Assembly: GCF_013839445.1 (NCBI RefSeq) | Contig: NZ_JACDIT010000001.1 | Coordinates: 124,001 to 188,000, forward strand | Source of the DNA: Chthonobacter albigriseus | GTDB taxonomy: Bacteria > Pseudomonadota > Alphaproteobacteria > Rhizobiales > Pleomorphomonadaceae | Direction: 5' to 3' | Length of the DNA stretch: 64,000 bases | Shown: in pieces, positions 7,800 through 17,083 of the stretch | How positions within the stretch are numbered: the stretch's first letter is position 1 | How the letters are laid out: every line of letters starts with the position of its first letter | Translations under genes and position numbers: made by a program | Notes under the pieces: model-generated | Told to the model about the DNA's origin: nothing | Databases searched by the model: none | What the model saw: only the letters and a program-made list of their open reading frames with translations

Positions 7800-8552
7800 A
7801 TGCGCTTTACCAACTCCGTCGTCGTCGTCACCGGTGGATCGACCGGTATCGGCTTTTCGGCAGCGGAAGCCTTCGTCGCCGAAGGCGCGGTCCGCGTCTA
7901 TATCACCGGCCGAACAGCCGATACCCTGCAGGCCGCCGCGGGGCGGCTCGGCAACCGGGCGGTTCCGGTGGTTGCGGATGTGGGCACCGAAGCCGGCCGG
8001 CGTGCCCTGGTTTCGGCCATCGAGGCGAACGGCGACCGGATCGACGTGCTGTTCGCGAACGCCGGAATCGCCGAGTCCCGGCCGTTTGCCGAAAGCGACG
8101 AGAGCTTCTTCGACCGGACGTTCGACATCAACGTGAAGGGCGTGTTCTTCACTGTGCAGTCGCTGCTGCCGCTTTTGAACGACGGCGGCTCGGTGGTGCT
8201 CAACGCTTCGATCGTCGGCAACAAGGGTATGCCGAACCTCAGCGTCTACAACGCCTCGAAGGCCGCGGTCCGTTCGTTCGCCCGCAGCCTGGCCAACGAC
8301 CTCAAGCCGCGGCGGATCCGGGTGAACGCCCTCAGCCCCGGCGCGACGCTGACGCCCATCATGCAGAACGGGCTGAAGTTGGACCAGTCCGGCATCGACG
8401 CCTTCGAGGCGATGCTCGCCGCCAACGCGCCCGCCGGGCGCATGGGACAGCCGGCGGAGATCGCCGCTGGCGCCCTGTTCCTGGCCTCGCCGGCCGCCAG
8501 CTACGTGAACGGGATCGAGTTGTCGGTCGACGGCGGGCTGGCCCAGGTTTGA
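7800..8552 (+). CDS. Short-chain dehydrogenase/reductase (SDR)
   Basis: This 250-residue classical SDR has the cofactor motif TGGSTGIG (11-18), NAG at 87-89, Asn111, and the catalytic Ser137-Tyr150-x3-Lys154 set in YNASK. An Arg at position 38 (GRTAD) suggests preference for NADPH, by analogy with other SDRs. It ends in DGGLAQV, a usual SDR terminus. The substrate is unknown. It is controlled from its own promoter under the divergent ArsR-type regulator, and a terminator follows directly, so it is a single-gene unit. Confidence 0.92.
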   Translation: MRFTNSVVVVTGGSTGIGFSAAEAFVAEGAVRVYITGRTADTLQAAAGRLGNRAVPVVADVGTEAGRRALVSAIEANGDRIDVLFANAGIAESRPFAESDESFFDRTFDINVKGVFFTVQSLLPLLNDGGSVVLNASIVGNKGMPNLSVYNASKAAVRSFARSLANDLKPRRIRVNALSPGATLTPIMQNGLKLDQSGIDAFEAMLAANAPAGRMGQPAEIAAGALFLASPAASYVNGIELSVDGGLAQV

Positions 8553-8558
8553 CCTGGC

Positions 8559-8596
8559 GGCCGCGGGATGCTTTCCCGCGGCCCCTGTCCCTTTTT
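8559..8596 (+). terminator. Rho-independent terminator after the SDR gene
   Basis: Ten perfect base pairs form between 8559-8568 and 8574-8583 around a five-base loop. A run of five T lies at 8592-8596, eight bases after the stem. The spacing of the T run is longer than ideal. Confidence 0.6.
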
Positions 8597-8684
8597 CGAT
8601 CGTTCCTACGGCCTATCGACTTTCGGACCGCCCGGGGCCACCCTGGCGCCGCATCAGGCCAGCGATCGGGAAATGGGCTTACCA

Positions 8685-11351
8685 ATGAAATGGGTCTACA
8701 CGTTCGGCGACGGACGCGCCGAGGGTTCCGCCGCCATGAAGGAACTGCTCGGCGGCAAGGGCGCGAACCTGGCCGAGATGGCCAACCTCGGCCTGCCGGT
8801 TCCGCCGGGCTTCACTATCACGACGGAAGTCTGCACCTGGTTCTACGCCCACGAGCGGACCTATCCGGTCGAGCTTTCGCTCGAGGTCGACGAGGCGCTC
8901 AGGTCCGTCGGCCGGAAGACCGGACGGGTGTTCGGCGACGCTGAGCGGCCGCTGCTGGTGTCGGTGCGGTCGGGCGCGCGGGCGTCGATGCCCGGCATGA
9001 TGGACACGGTGCTCAACCTCGGCCTCAACGACAGCACCGTGAACGCGCTCGCCCGCGAAGCCGGGGACGACCGGTTCGCCTGGGACAGCTATCGGCGCTT
9101 TATCCAGATGTACGGGGATGTGGTGCTCGGCGTCGATCACCACGCCTTCGAGGAGATCCTGGACGATCACAAGGACCGCGAGGGCTACGTGCTCGACACG
9201 GACCTGACGGCCGCCGACTGGCGTGTCGTGGTGGAGGGCTACAAGGCCTTGGTGGCCGAGGAGACGGGCGAGGCCTTCCCGCAGGATCCGACCGCACAGC
9301 TCTGGGGCGCGATCGGCGCCGTCTTCGGCAGCTGGATGAACGCGCGTGCGATCACCTACCGCCGCCTGCACGACATTCCCGCGTCGTGGGGCACGGCGGT
9401 GACCGTGCAGGCGATGGTGTTCGGCAACATGGGGGAGACCAGCGCCACCGGCGTTGCCTTCACCCGCAATCCCTCCACCGGCGAGAAGCTGCTCTATGGC
9501 GAGTTCCTGGTGAACGCGCAGGGCGAGGACGTCGTCGCGGGCATCCGCACGCCGCAGGACATCACCGAGGCCGCCCGCATCGCGGCCCGATCGGATCGGC
9601 CGTCACTGGAACGGGTGATGCCTGACGCCTTCCACGAGTTCGTGGCGATCTGCGGGACGCTGGAGAAGCACTACCGCGACATGCAGGACCTGGAGTTCAC
9701 GATCGAGCGCGGCAAGCTCTGGATGCTGCAGGCCCGATCGGGCAAGCGGACGGCGGAAGCGGCACTCAGGATCGCCGTGGAGATGGCCGACGAAGGCCTC
9801 ATCACGCGGGATGAGGCGGTCGGCCGGATCGATCCGTCGTCGCTGGACCAGTTGCTGCACCCGACGATCGATCCCGGCGCGCATCGCGACATCATCGGTT
9901 CCGGCCTGCCGGCCTCGCCGGGCGCAGCGTCGGGCGAGATCGTGTTCACCTCCGACGAGGCCGAGGCCGTCAAGCAGCGCGGGGCCAGGTGCATCCTGGT
10001 CCGCGTCGAGACGAGCCCGGAGGACATCCACGGCATGCATGCGGCCGAGGGCATCCTCACCACCCGCGGCGGCATGACCAGCCATGCGGCCGTGGTTGCG
10101 CGCGGGATGGGCAAGCCCTGCGTTTCCGGAGCCGGCAGCCTGAAGGTCGACGCCGGTCGCGGCGTCCTGACAGCGCTCGGGCGGACGTTCCGCGCTGGCG
10201 ACATCATCACGATCGACGGCGGCACCGGCCAGGTGATCGCCGGCGAGGTGCCGATGCGCCAGCCGGAGCTGTCGGGTAACTTCGCCAAGCTGATGGGCTG
10301 GGCGGACGAGATCCGCCGCATGCGCGTGCGCACCAACGCGGAGACGCCGGCCGACGCCCGGGCTGCGCGGGCGTTCGGGGCGGAGGGGATCGGGCTCTGC
10401 CGGACGGAGCACATGTTCTTCGATGCCGGGCGGATCACCGCGGTGCGCGAGATGATCCTTGCCGACACCAGCGAAGGGCGGCGCAAGGCGCTCGCCAAGA
10501 TCCTACCGATGCAGCGGCAGGACTTCGTCGAGCTGTTCGAGATCATGCACGGCCTGCCGGTGACGATCCGGCTGCTGGACCCGCCGCTGCACGAGTTCCT
10601 GCCGAAGACGGAGGGCGAACTCGACGAGATCGCCGCGGCCGTCGGCGTCACGCCGGAAAAGCTCAAGGACCGCGTGAACGCGCTCGCCGAGTTCAACCCG
10701 ATGCTCGGGCATCGCGGCTGCCGGCTGGCCATCTCCTATCCGGAGATCGCCGAAATGCAGGCGCGGGCGATCTTCGAGGCGGCGATCGCGGCCGCCAAGA
10801 CCACCGGCGCGCCGGTCATTCCGGAGATCATGGTGCCGCTGGTCGCGACGAAGGCCGAACTCGACTACGTCAAGGATATCGTGGACCGGATCGCGGCCGC
10901 GGTGACCAAGGAGAGCGGGCTCGACATCGCCTACCAGGTGGGCACGATGATCGAACTGCCGCGCGCGGCGCTCCGGGCGGCGGAAATCGCGGAGGCCGCG
11001 GAGTTCTTCTCGTTCGGCACCAACGACCTGACCCAGACCACCTTTGGCATCAGCCGCGATGACGCGGCCTCGTTCCTCGGCACCTACGTCAACAAGGGGC
11101 TGCTGGCGCACGACCCGTTCGTCAGCCTCGACACGGAGGGCGTCGGCGAACTCGTACAGATCGCGGCGGACCGCGGCCGTCGGACGCGGGCCGACATCAA
11201 GCTGGGGATCTGCGGCGAGCATGGCGGCGACCCTGCGTCGATCGGCTTCTGTGAAACGGTGGGGCTCGATTATGTATCCTGCTCGCCGTTCCGGGTGCCG
11301 ATCGCGCGGCTTGCCGCGGCGCAGTCGGCGTTGAAGTCGAGGAAGGCTTGA
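8685..11351 (+). CDS. ppdK: Pyruvate, phosphate dikinase
   Basis: This 888-residue protein interconverts pyruvate, ATP and phosphate with phosphoenolpyruvate, AMP and pyrophosphate, a gluconeogenic or anaplerotic step. The N-terminal nucleotide-binding part starts KWVYTFGDG and includes GGKGANLAEM. The swivelling phosphohistidine is His467 in the TSHAAVVARG motif. The C-terminal PEP/pyruvate barrel carries the catalytic Cys843 in GICGEHGGDP. The ATG at 8685 gives the usual family length. An alternative in-frame ATG at 8673 adds four residues. More distal starts would lie in the SDR terminator. The stop lies five bases before the MeaB-type GTPase ATG. Confidence 0.96.
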   Translation: MKWVYTFGDGRAEGSAAMKELLGGKGANLAEMANLGLPVPPGFTITTEVCTWFYAHERTYPVELSLEVDEALRSVGRKTGRVFGDAERPLLVSVRSGARASMPGMMDTVLNLGLNDSTVNALAREAGDDRFAWDSYRRFIQMYGDVVLGVDHHAFEEILDDHKDREGYVLDTDLTAADWRVVVEGYKALVAEETGEAFPQDPTAQLWGAIGAVFGSWMNARAITYRRLHDIPASWGTAVTVQAMVFGNMGETSATGVAFTRNPSTGEKLLYGEFLVNAQGEDVVAGIRTPQDITEAARIAARSDRPSLERVMPDAFHEFVAICGTLEKHYRDMQDLEFTIERGKLWMLQARSGKRTAEAALRIAVEMADEGLITRDEAVGRIDPSSLDQLLHPTIDPGAHRDIIGSGLPASPGAASGEIVFTSDEAEAVKQRGARCILVRVETSPEDIHGMHAAEGILTTRGGMTSHAAVVARGMGKPCVSGAGSLKVDAGRGVLTALGRTFRAGDIITIDGGTGQVIAGEVPMRQPELSGNFAKLMGWADEIRRMRVRTNAETPADARAARAFGAEGIGLCRTEHMFFDAGRITAVREMILADTSEGRRKALAKILPMQRQDFVELFEIMHGLPVTIRLLDPPLHEFLPKTEGELDEIAAAVGVTPEKLKDRVNALAEFNPMLGHRGCRLAISYPEIAEMQARAIFEAAIAAAKTTGAPVIPEIMVPLVATKAELDYVKDIVDRIAAAVTKESGLDIAYQVGTMIELPRAALRAAEIAEAAEFFSFGTNDLTQTTFGISRDDAASFLGTYVNKGLLAHDPFVSLDTEGVGELVQIAADRGRRTRADIKLGICGEHGGDPASIGFCETVGLDYVSCSPFRVPIARLAAAQSALKSRKA

Positions 11352-11356
11352 GAAAG

Positions 11357-12289
11357 ATGGACGTTTCGCCCGGGCTCGACCTTTCGGCCATCCGCGCTGG
11401 CGGCAAGCCGGCCGTGGCGCGGGCGCTGGCCGCCATCGAGACCGATGGCGGCACGCTGCGCATGGCGGGCCTGCTCGATGCCTGCGTAGCCGAGCCCGGC
11501 GGCCACGTGCTCGGGCTCACCGGTCCACCCGGCGTCGGCAAGTCGACGCTGACGAACGCCCTTCTGAAAATGATCCGAGGGCGCGGTGAAACGCTTGGCG
11601 TCGTGGCGGTGGACCCGTCGTCGCGCGCGACACGGGGCGCTCTCCTCGGCGACCGGACACGGTTGAAGACCGATCCGGAGGATCGCGGAATCTTCGTCCG
11701 TTCCATGGCCGCGCGCGATCGCCTGGGCGGGCTCTCCGATCACGCGGTGGCCGCCGTCGCGCTGATGCAGGCCGTCTACGACCGGGTGATCGTGGAGAGC
11801 GTCGGTATCGGCCAGTCGGAAGCGGACGTGGCGACCGTTGCCGACACGGTCGTGCTCTGTATCCAGCCCGGCTCCGGCGACAGTTTGCAGTTCATGAAAG
11901 CCGGCGTGATGGAAATCCCCGACGTGGTGGTGGTCACGAAGGCTGACATGGGGGCCCCTGCCCGCCGCGCGGTCGCCGACGTCGCCGGCGCGTTGTCGCT
12001 GTCCGTGCGCGGGTCGGACGCCTGGGTGCCGCCGGTCCTGGCGCTGTCTTCGACGACGGGCGAAGGCCTCGACGAACTGGTCGCCGCCATAGAGGCGCAC
12101 CGGGCATGGTGTGCCGTCCCTCCGCGCGAGGCCGAACGGAGCGCAAGCCGGTTTCGCCATTGGGTTGTTGACGCCGTGAAGGTGCAGTTCGGGCTCCGCG
12201 GCCTTGCCCGAGCCGACATCGACGGCACCCTGGCCAGAACGGCCGGCCCTTTCTCCGCCATCCGGAAAATCTGCGACGATTTCGTGTAA
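11357..12289 (+). CDS. MeaB/ArgK-type P-loop GTPase (methylmalonyl-CoA mutase chaperone)
   Basis: This 310-residue G protein has a Walker A motif GPPGVGKS (56-63), the family signature VDPSSRATRGALLGDRTR, VESVGIGQSE in switch position, and a TKAD base-specificity motif. MeaB proteins load and protect adenosylcobalamin in methylmalonyl-CoA mutase. The mutase genes are not in the window. The chosen ATG has GGAAGG ten bases upstream; a TTG at 11348 overlaps the ppdK stop. Proximity to ppdK suggests co-transcription rather than shared function. Confidence 0.9.
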   Translation: MDVSPGLDLSAIRAGGKPAVARALAAIETDGGTLRMAGLLDACVAEPGGHVLGLTGPPGVGKSTLTNALLKMIRGRGETLGVVAVDPSSRATRGALLGDRTRLKTDPEDRGIFVRSMAARDRLGGLSDHAVAAVALMQAVYDRVIVESVGIGQSEADVATVADTVVLCIQPGSGDSLQFMKAGVMEIPDVVVVTKADMGAPARRAVADVAGALSLSVRGSDAWVPPVLALSSTTGEGLDELVAAIEAHRAWCAVPPREAERSASRFRHWVVDAVKVQFGLRGLARADIDGTLARTAGPFSAIRKICDDFV

Positions 12290-12362
12290 TTATCAGTCCT
12301 ATAAAGATGTTTGCAATATTTCATTACTATGGTCGCCGACACGACAAACTGGGGGTCGGGTC

Positions 12363-13166
12363 GTGTTCGATATCGAATTTCGCGAGACGCGTTGGCGGAT
12401 TCTGATCGCCGACGACAGCATGATCGCAGCGCGAGCGCTTGAAGCGGCAGTGGCGCAGTTCTTTCTGCCGATCGACATCGTTCAGGTCAGCACCGGGCAG
12501 CGGTGCCTCGAGGAATTGGCCACCAACTCCTATGACATCGCTTTCGTCGACCTCGTGTTTCCCGACATCTCGGGTCTCGAGGCGATCGCCGCGGCGAGAG
12601 CGAGCGGCAGCCGGACCTTTGTCACCGTCGTGAGCGGCTACTGCACGCCCGACCATGTCGAATTGGCGAAGGCGCTGAAAGCCTACGACTTCCTGACCAA
12701 GCCGGTTCGGACCGAAGACGTGATGCGGATCCTGGACTGCTATGCGCAGGCATCACAGAGGCGACGTATGCTTCTGATCGACGATTCCGGCACCGCGCGG
12801 CGGCTGATACGCAAGATCGTCGGGCGCAGCCTGTTCCGCTTCGACGTGACCGAAGCGGAAGACCCGATCACTGGGTTCGAGATCTTTGTTCGAGAGCGGC
12901 CGGACATCGTGATGATCGACGTCAACATGGGTTCGCTGGACGGGATCTCGGCGTCGCGGATCTTCAGGGCGCACATGCCGGGAAGCCGGATCGTGCTTGT
13001 GTCAGCGGATCGCGAGGCCCTCACCGGGAGCGGGATGCTGCACACGCTGGTCAAGCCGTTCGACTACGAGGAGCTCGATTGCGTCCTGCACGACCTGATG
13101 GGGCTGGGGCTGCCCTATTTCAGCGACCAGGATCGCGCGCTCAGGACTGCTGCGCTAAGCGCGTGA
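12363..13166 (+). CDS. Response regulator with two receiver domains and no output domain
   Basis: This 267-residue protein consists of two CheY-like receiver domains. The first (about 11-128) has Asp17-Asp18, phosphoacceptor Asp63, Ser91 and Lys113. The second (about 135-247) has Asp140-Asp141, Asp186, Ser214 and Lys231, so both look able to accept phosphate. No DNA-binding, GGDEF or methylesterase domain follows. It may act through protein contacts or as a phosphate sink. The GTG start at 12363 follows a G-rich stretch. A longer frame back to 12204 would cross an AT-rich spacer (12 G/C in 46 bases, 12287-12332) and is unlikely. Its 3' end overlaps the convergent MFS gene by 26 bases. Confidence 0.88.
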   Translation: MFDIEFRETRWRILIADDSMIAARALEAAVAQFFLPIDIVQVSTGQRCLEELATNSYDIAFVDLVFPDISGLEAIAAARASGSRTFVTVVSGYCTPDHVELAKALKAYDFLTKPVRTEDVMRILDCYAQASQRRRMLLIDDSGTARRLIRKIVGRSLFRFDVTEAEDPITGFEIFVRERPDIVMIDVNMGSLDGISASRIFRAHMPGSRIVLVSADREALTGSGMLHTLVKPFDYEELDCVLHDLMGLGLPYFSDQDRALRTAALSA

Positions 13167-14370
13167 CGGGCTTCTCACTGATCGGAAGATGGACGAGTCC
13201 GGCGAATATGCCGAGGAAGATCCCGAGGATCCACACCCCGTCGTAGCTGCCGGTTGCGTCGAACAGCCGCCCGCCGAGCCAGACCCCAAGGAACGCGCCG
13301 ACCTGGTGCGAGAAGAAGACGATGCCGGAGAGCATCGCGATGTAGCGCGTTCCGAACATCACCCCGACGAGACCCTGCGTGGGTGGCACCGTCGACAGCC
13401 AGAGCAGACCGGCCGCGGCGGCGAACAGCAACACGGTGGTCGGGGTCGTCGGCAGCAGCCAGAACAGGCCGTAGGATATCGCCCGCCCGAAGTAGATCGC
13501 CGAGAGGATGTAGCGCTTGGGGTACCTTCCAGCGAGTTGTCCGGCGGACAAGGAGCCGAGGATGTTGAAGGCGCCGATCAGGCCGATCGCCCAGGCTCCC
13601 CAGGACACGTCGAGCCCCTTGTCGACGATGTAGGGCGGCAGGTGCGTGGTGATGAAGGCGACGTGAAAGCCGCAGACGAAAAACCCTGACACCAGGAGCA
13701 GGTAGGAGCGATGGGCGAAAGCCTCGCCGACGGCTTCGGCAATGGTCTGATCGCGGCCGCCGACGCCGCCGCCCGGCGCCGGCTTGCCCTTCAACGGGAT
13801 CGCGAGCAACGGAACCACGACCAGACAGGCCGCCAGGAAATAGAGCGCGTTCTGGTAGCCCCAGGCGTCGATCACCCCGAGGCCAATGGGAGCAAACAGG
13901 AGTTGGCCCATGGAGCCGGCCGCCGTGCCGAGGCCGTAGGCGGTGGACCGGTACTCCGGGGGCAGCAGGCGGGCGAAGGCGGCAAGCACCATGAAGAAGG
14001 CCGAGCCGGCAATGCCGAGACCCATCAGGACACCCGCAGTGAACTGCAGCGTCGTCGGATCGGTGGTGCGGGCCATCAGGACGAGTGCGAGCGCATAGAG
14101 GGCGGCGCCCGAGGAGAGCACCCGCCAGGTGCCGAACCGGTCCGCGATCATGCCGGCAAACGGCTGGCCTAGCCCCCAGAGTAGATTTTGCAGCGCGATG
14201 GCGAGCGCGAAAGTCTCGCGGCTCCAGCCATTGGCGCTGGTCATGGGCGTGAGCATGAAGCCCATGGTGGACCGGGGACCGAAGGTCAGGATCGCGATGA
14301 GACAACCGCAGACCAGAATGACGGACGCCGGTACCGCGGCAGCGGCCGGGCGTGTGGAAACGGTTGCCAT
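13141..14370 (-). CDS. MFS transporter
   Basis: This 409-residue protein has about 12 hydrophobic segments, a Major Facilitator loop 2-3 motif in the GMIADRFGTWRV region, and a long central loop near residue 200. The pattern suits the oxalate/formate or monocarboxylate-type MFS families, but the substrate is not determined. GGAG lies six bases before the ATG. It lies downstream of the FAD-dependent amine oxidase gene on the same strand with a 131-base gap, so it might import a substrate for that enzyme; that link is inference. Its C-terminal codons overlap the convergent response-regulator gene. Confidence 0.88.
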   Translation of the reverse strand: MATVSTRPAAAAVPASVILVCGCLIAILTFGPRSTMGFMLTPMTSANGWSRETFALAIALQNLLWGLGQPFAGMIADRFGTWRVLSSGAALYALALVLMARTTDPTTLQFTAGVLMGLGIAGSAFFMVLAAFARLLPPEYRSTAYGLGTAAGSMGQLLFAPIGLGVIDAWGYQNALYFLAACLVVVPLLAIPLKGKPAPGGGVGGRDQTIAEAVGEAFAHRSYLLLVSGFFVCGFHVAFITTHLPPYIVDKGLDVSWGAWAIGLIGAFNILGSLSAGQLAGRYPKRYILSAIYFGRAISYGLFWLLPTTPTTVLLFAAAAGLLWLSTVPPTQGLVGVMFGTRYIAMLSGIVFFSHQVGAFLGVWLGGRLFDATGSYDGVWILGIFLGIFAGLVHLPISEKPVTRLAQQS

Positions 14371-14501
14371 GGCACTCTCCGAATCCGCGTCCCGACGCGG
14401 ATCACGCGGCCAGTCTAGGCGGCGATCGCAAACCTGAACAATGAATTGTCTCCATCGGTCGGATCACCGGAACAGATGGATCGTTGGCGGATTCGACAGC
14501 C

Positions 14502-15632
14502 TCAGGCGGCATCAGGCAGTCGGTCGAACCCGGCGAGCCGTTCCTGCACCGTCTGCGCCGGTTCGTCGCCGGAGATCGCCGCGGCGACGTCGCGGCCGGT
14601 GAGTGCGCCGAACTTGAAGCCGTGGCCGGAGCAGGCGGACAAGAACCAAGCACGCTCCACGTTGCGGAAGACGAAGCGCTCCTGCGGGGCCATGGTCCAC
14701 CAGTTACAGTGCCCCTCGACCACCTTGAAATCGTCGATGTCGCGGACCCGCGTTCGATAGACGTCGAGGATGCCGCGCACCTCGTGCTCGTGGAAGAAGC
14801 GCGGGCCGCTGGGGTCGCCCTCCGGCGCCGCGTTGCCGACACCCAGTTTCATGGGAATGCCCGGGAGCGGCGGGATGCCCCAGATCTCGTCCTTGCTGCC
14901 GAGGTCCACCCAAGCCGGGCTGTTGGACCAGTGGCCGGCCCACCGCGCCGGAGGCTCGGCGTAGAGAAGGACGGAGCGGCGCGGCTCCAGCGTCACGTCG
15001 ACGAAGTCCTGGAAAATGTGGGGCGCGTAGACGCCAGGAGCGAGGAGGACCTGGTCCGCTTCGAAAACGCGGCCGTCCCGGGCGACCACCCGGCCCTTTG
15101 CAGGATCGACCGCTTCGGCCCAGGCGTTGGGGACGAGCGTCGCCCCTTCCTCGCGCAGCAGGCGGATGTAGCCGGCAAGGATGCGGTCGGCCAGCAGAGC
15201 ACCGCCGCGACGCGTCAGCAGGCAATAGGCCATGTCGGGCATCGCGAAATGCGGAAAACGGGCGGCAAAGGCGGCGGCGTCGAGCATCTCGTAGGCAGAG
15301 CCGACCTCGTCCATCGCGCGGCGAGCACGGTCGGTCCAGTCTCCGGGTTCCAGCGAGACGGCGATCACGCCAGTCTCGATGTAGTGGGTCTCCCCCAACT
15401 CATCCCACAGATCGTCCCACGCGGCGAAGGCCTCGTCGACACGGCGCGCATAGAGCGGAATGTCGGGATAGTGGTGACGGATGAGGCGGTGCCGATCGAA
15501 GGACGAGGCGATCGGGTTGGGGATCGGGCCGCGGTCGAGGACCGTGACGTCGAACCCGCGTCCGACGAGCGCGTGAGCGGCGGCAAGGCCGGTGACACCG
15601 GCGCCGACGACGAGAACGGAGGGGGCGGACAT
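14502..15632 (-). CDS. FAD-dependent oxidoreductase, sarcosine oxidase-like
   Basis: This 376-residue protein has an N-terminal Rossmann GAGVTGLAAAHAL motif (about 9-21) that binds FAD and a C-terminal GHGFKFG motif like that of monomeric sarcosine and N-methyl-amino-acid oxidases. A Cys in GHCNWWTMAP occupies the region where sarcosine oxidase attaches FAD covalently. These enzymes oxidise secondary or tertiary amino acids and make hydrogen peroxide. The substrate is unknown. The ATG at 15632 has GGAG seven bases upstream; a frame beginning at 15686 lacks such a site. An MFS gene follows. Confidence 0.88.
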   Translation of the reverse strand: MSAPSVLVVGAGVTGLAAAHALVGRGFDVTVLDRGPIPNPIASSFDRHRLIRHHYPDIPLYARRVDEAFAAWDDLWDELGETHYIETGVIAVSLEPGDWTDRARRAMDEVGSAYEMLDAAAFAARFPHFAMPDMAYCLLTRRGGALLADRILAGYIRLLREEGATLVPNAWAEAVDPAKGRVVARDGRVFEADQVLLAPGVYAPHIFQDFVDVTLEPRRSVLLYAEPPARWAGHWSNSPAWVDLGSKDEIWGIPPLPGIPMKLGVGNAAPEGDPSGPRFFHEHEVRGILDVYRTRVRDIDDFKVVEGHCNWWTMAPQERFVFRNVERAWFLSACSGHGFKFGALTGRDVAAAISGDEPAQTVQERLAGFDRLPDAA

Positions 15633-15727
15633 CTGAATTCTCCGACGATTTCCCCCAGTCTTCGCGCCGGTTCGGTGGCCGTGCAAGGGAGGAAATCGTC
15701 AGTCCGGCAGCCGTCTATCGCCGCCGG

Positions 15728-16999
15728 TCAGCTCCAGCCGCCGTAGCGGGTCTGGTAGAAGACGTGCCGGCCGATCTTCTCCTGCTTCTTGAAAACGCTG
15801 GCCCAGTTCGGCCGGACGTAGGTCGCGTGGTAGTGCGTGGCCGTCCCCAATTCGGCGAGGTAGGCGCCGCCGAAGGTCGCGTCCCGGGCGACCTTTCTGG
15901 CGCGCGTCCAGGCGGAACCGGGGCGCACCACATCCTTGATGCCGTCGCAGGCATAGGAGAACTGGCAGGCGTCGCGCTTGCCCTCGTTCTGGTACACGAC
16001 CTTGCAGATGCTGTCGGGATAAGCGGGGTTCCTGACGCGGTTCAGCACCACCTGGGCGACGGCGAGCTGGCCTTTCTCGCTTTCGCCTCTCGCCTCGAAG
16101 TAGATCGCTTCCGCCAGACAGCGCTGCTCCGGTTCAGTGTAGGCGGTGGATGGCAGCGGGAGGCCGCCCCACCAGTGATCGCCGGGACCGAGCGCCAGCC
16201 GCGGGACGGGCGGGCGCTCCTTCGGCGTGGCGAAGAGGCCGTCGAACATGCTCTGGTCGACGATCGAGGCGTCCGGAGCGTAGGCGGCGAGCATGGCGTC
16301 GGCAGCCTTGTTGGACGACGCGGGCACGACAGGACGGACCAGATAGTTGGCGGCGACCAGAGCGGTCGCGTTCTTGCGCGGGACGGGAATCGGAACCGGT
16401 TCAAGCGCCGCCACCGCGGTCTGCGGCGCGCGCGGGCTGATGAACCGGGCGACCGCCAGCGCGGACAGAGGCGCTCCGGAGGCGGCGAAGGCCACCTGCG
16501 GCATGGCCCTCTCGTCCGGCGGCAACAGACGGCTGCTCTCCTGGAGCAGCGAACCGGCCGAGAAGCCGCGCTGGGTGGCGGGCGTGGTGAAGGTGCCGGG
16601 CAGATCGCCCTTCCAGGTGCGGTCGATCCGATCCTCGTCGGGCGTCAGGTCGGCGGCGTCGGCGGATCCGGAGGGGTCGACGCCCTCCACCACGATCCGT
16701 TCTCCGTTGGCACCGACGGAGAGTGTCGTGGAAGCGCCCGCGACTTCCATCAGCGGTGCGGCGGCAATCGCAGACGACCCCCCGGGTCCGGCAGACAGCG
16801 TGACGGTCCATCGGGTCGCGGGGTCGAAACTTCGCAGGATGAGGCCGGCGACGTCCTGCTGCCCGATGTCGGCAGGCATCGCGACGAGACCGCCGGCGGC
16901 CAGCACGGCCACCGTGGCGGTGCGGCGCAGAAGCGACGAGGCTACCACGTTCGTTGCGCGGGCCGGAACCTTGCCGACGATCCGATGACGTTGACGCAT
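15728..16999 (-). CDS. SleB-type cell-wall hydrolase
   Basis: This 423-residue protein has a basic N-terminus, a hydrophobic signal or anchor at about residues 27-42, a long low-complexity middle, and a C-terminal Hydrolase_2 (SleB) domain at about 300-423. That domain has CLAEAIYFEARGE, with the conserved catalytic Glu, then AVAQVVLNRV and CQFSYACDG. It is predicted to cut peptidoglycan as a lytic transglycosylase-like enzyme in the periplasm. An upstream ATG at 17026 would add nine residues; GGAGG lies 13 bases before the chosen start, so the start is uncertain. TTAACC inverted repeats lie upstream. Confidence 0.88.
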   Translation of the reverse strand: MRQRHRIVGKVPARATNVVASSLLRRTATVAVLAAGGLVAMPADIGQQDVAGLILRSFDPATRWTVTLSAGPGGSSAIAAAPLMEVAGASTTLSVGANGERIVVEGVDPSGSADAADLTPDEDRIDRTWKGDLPGTFTTPATQRGFSAGSLLQESSRLLPPDERAMPQVAFAASGAPLSALAVARFISPRAPQTAVAALEPVPIPVPRKNATALVAANYLVRPVVPASSNKAADAMLAAYAPDASIVDQSMFDGLFATPKERPPVPRLALGPGDHWWGGLPLPSTAYTEPEQRCLAEAIYFEARGESEKGQLAVAQVVLNRVRNPAYPDSICKVVYQNEGKRDACQFSYACDGIKDVVRPGSAWTRARKVARDATFGGAYLAELGTATHYHATYVRPNWASVFKKQEKIGRHVFYQTRYGGWS

Positions 17000-17083
17000 G
17001 ACTGACCCACGTCCTCCGACCGACATGACACGCGCACCCCCGGCGCGTACCCCAAGGTTCCAAGCGAGCCGACAGGGTGGCCC

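Noticed and set aside
8568-8684. Upstream start for ppdK
   Set aside because: It would begin inside the terminator hairpin of the SDR gene and add residues unlike the family.
12204-12362. Upstream start for the response regulator
   Set aside because: It overlaps the GTPase gene and passes through an AT-rich spacer; the receiver fold begins soon after the GTG at 12363.
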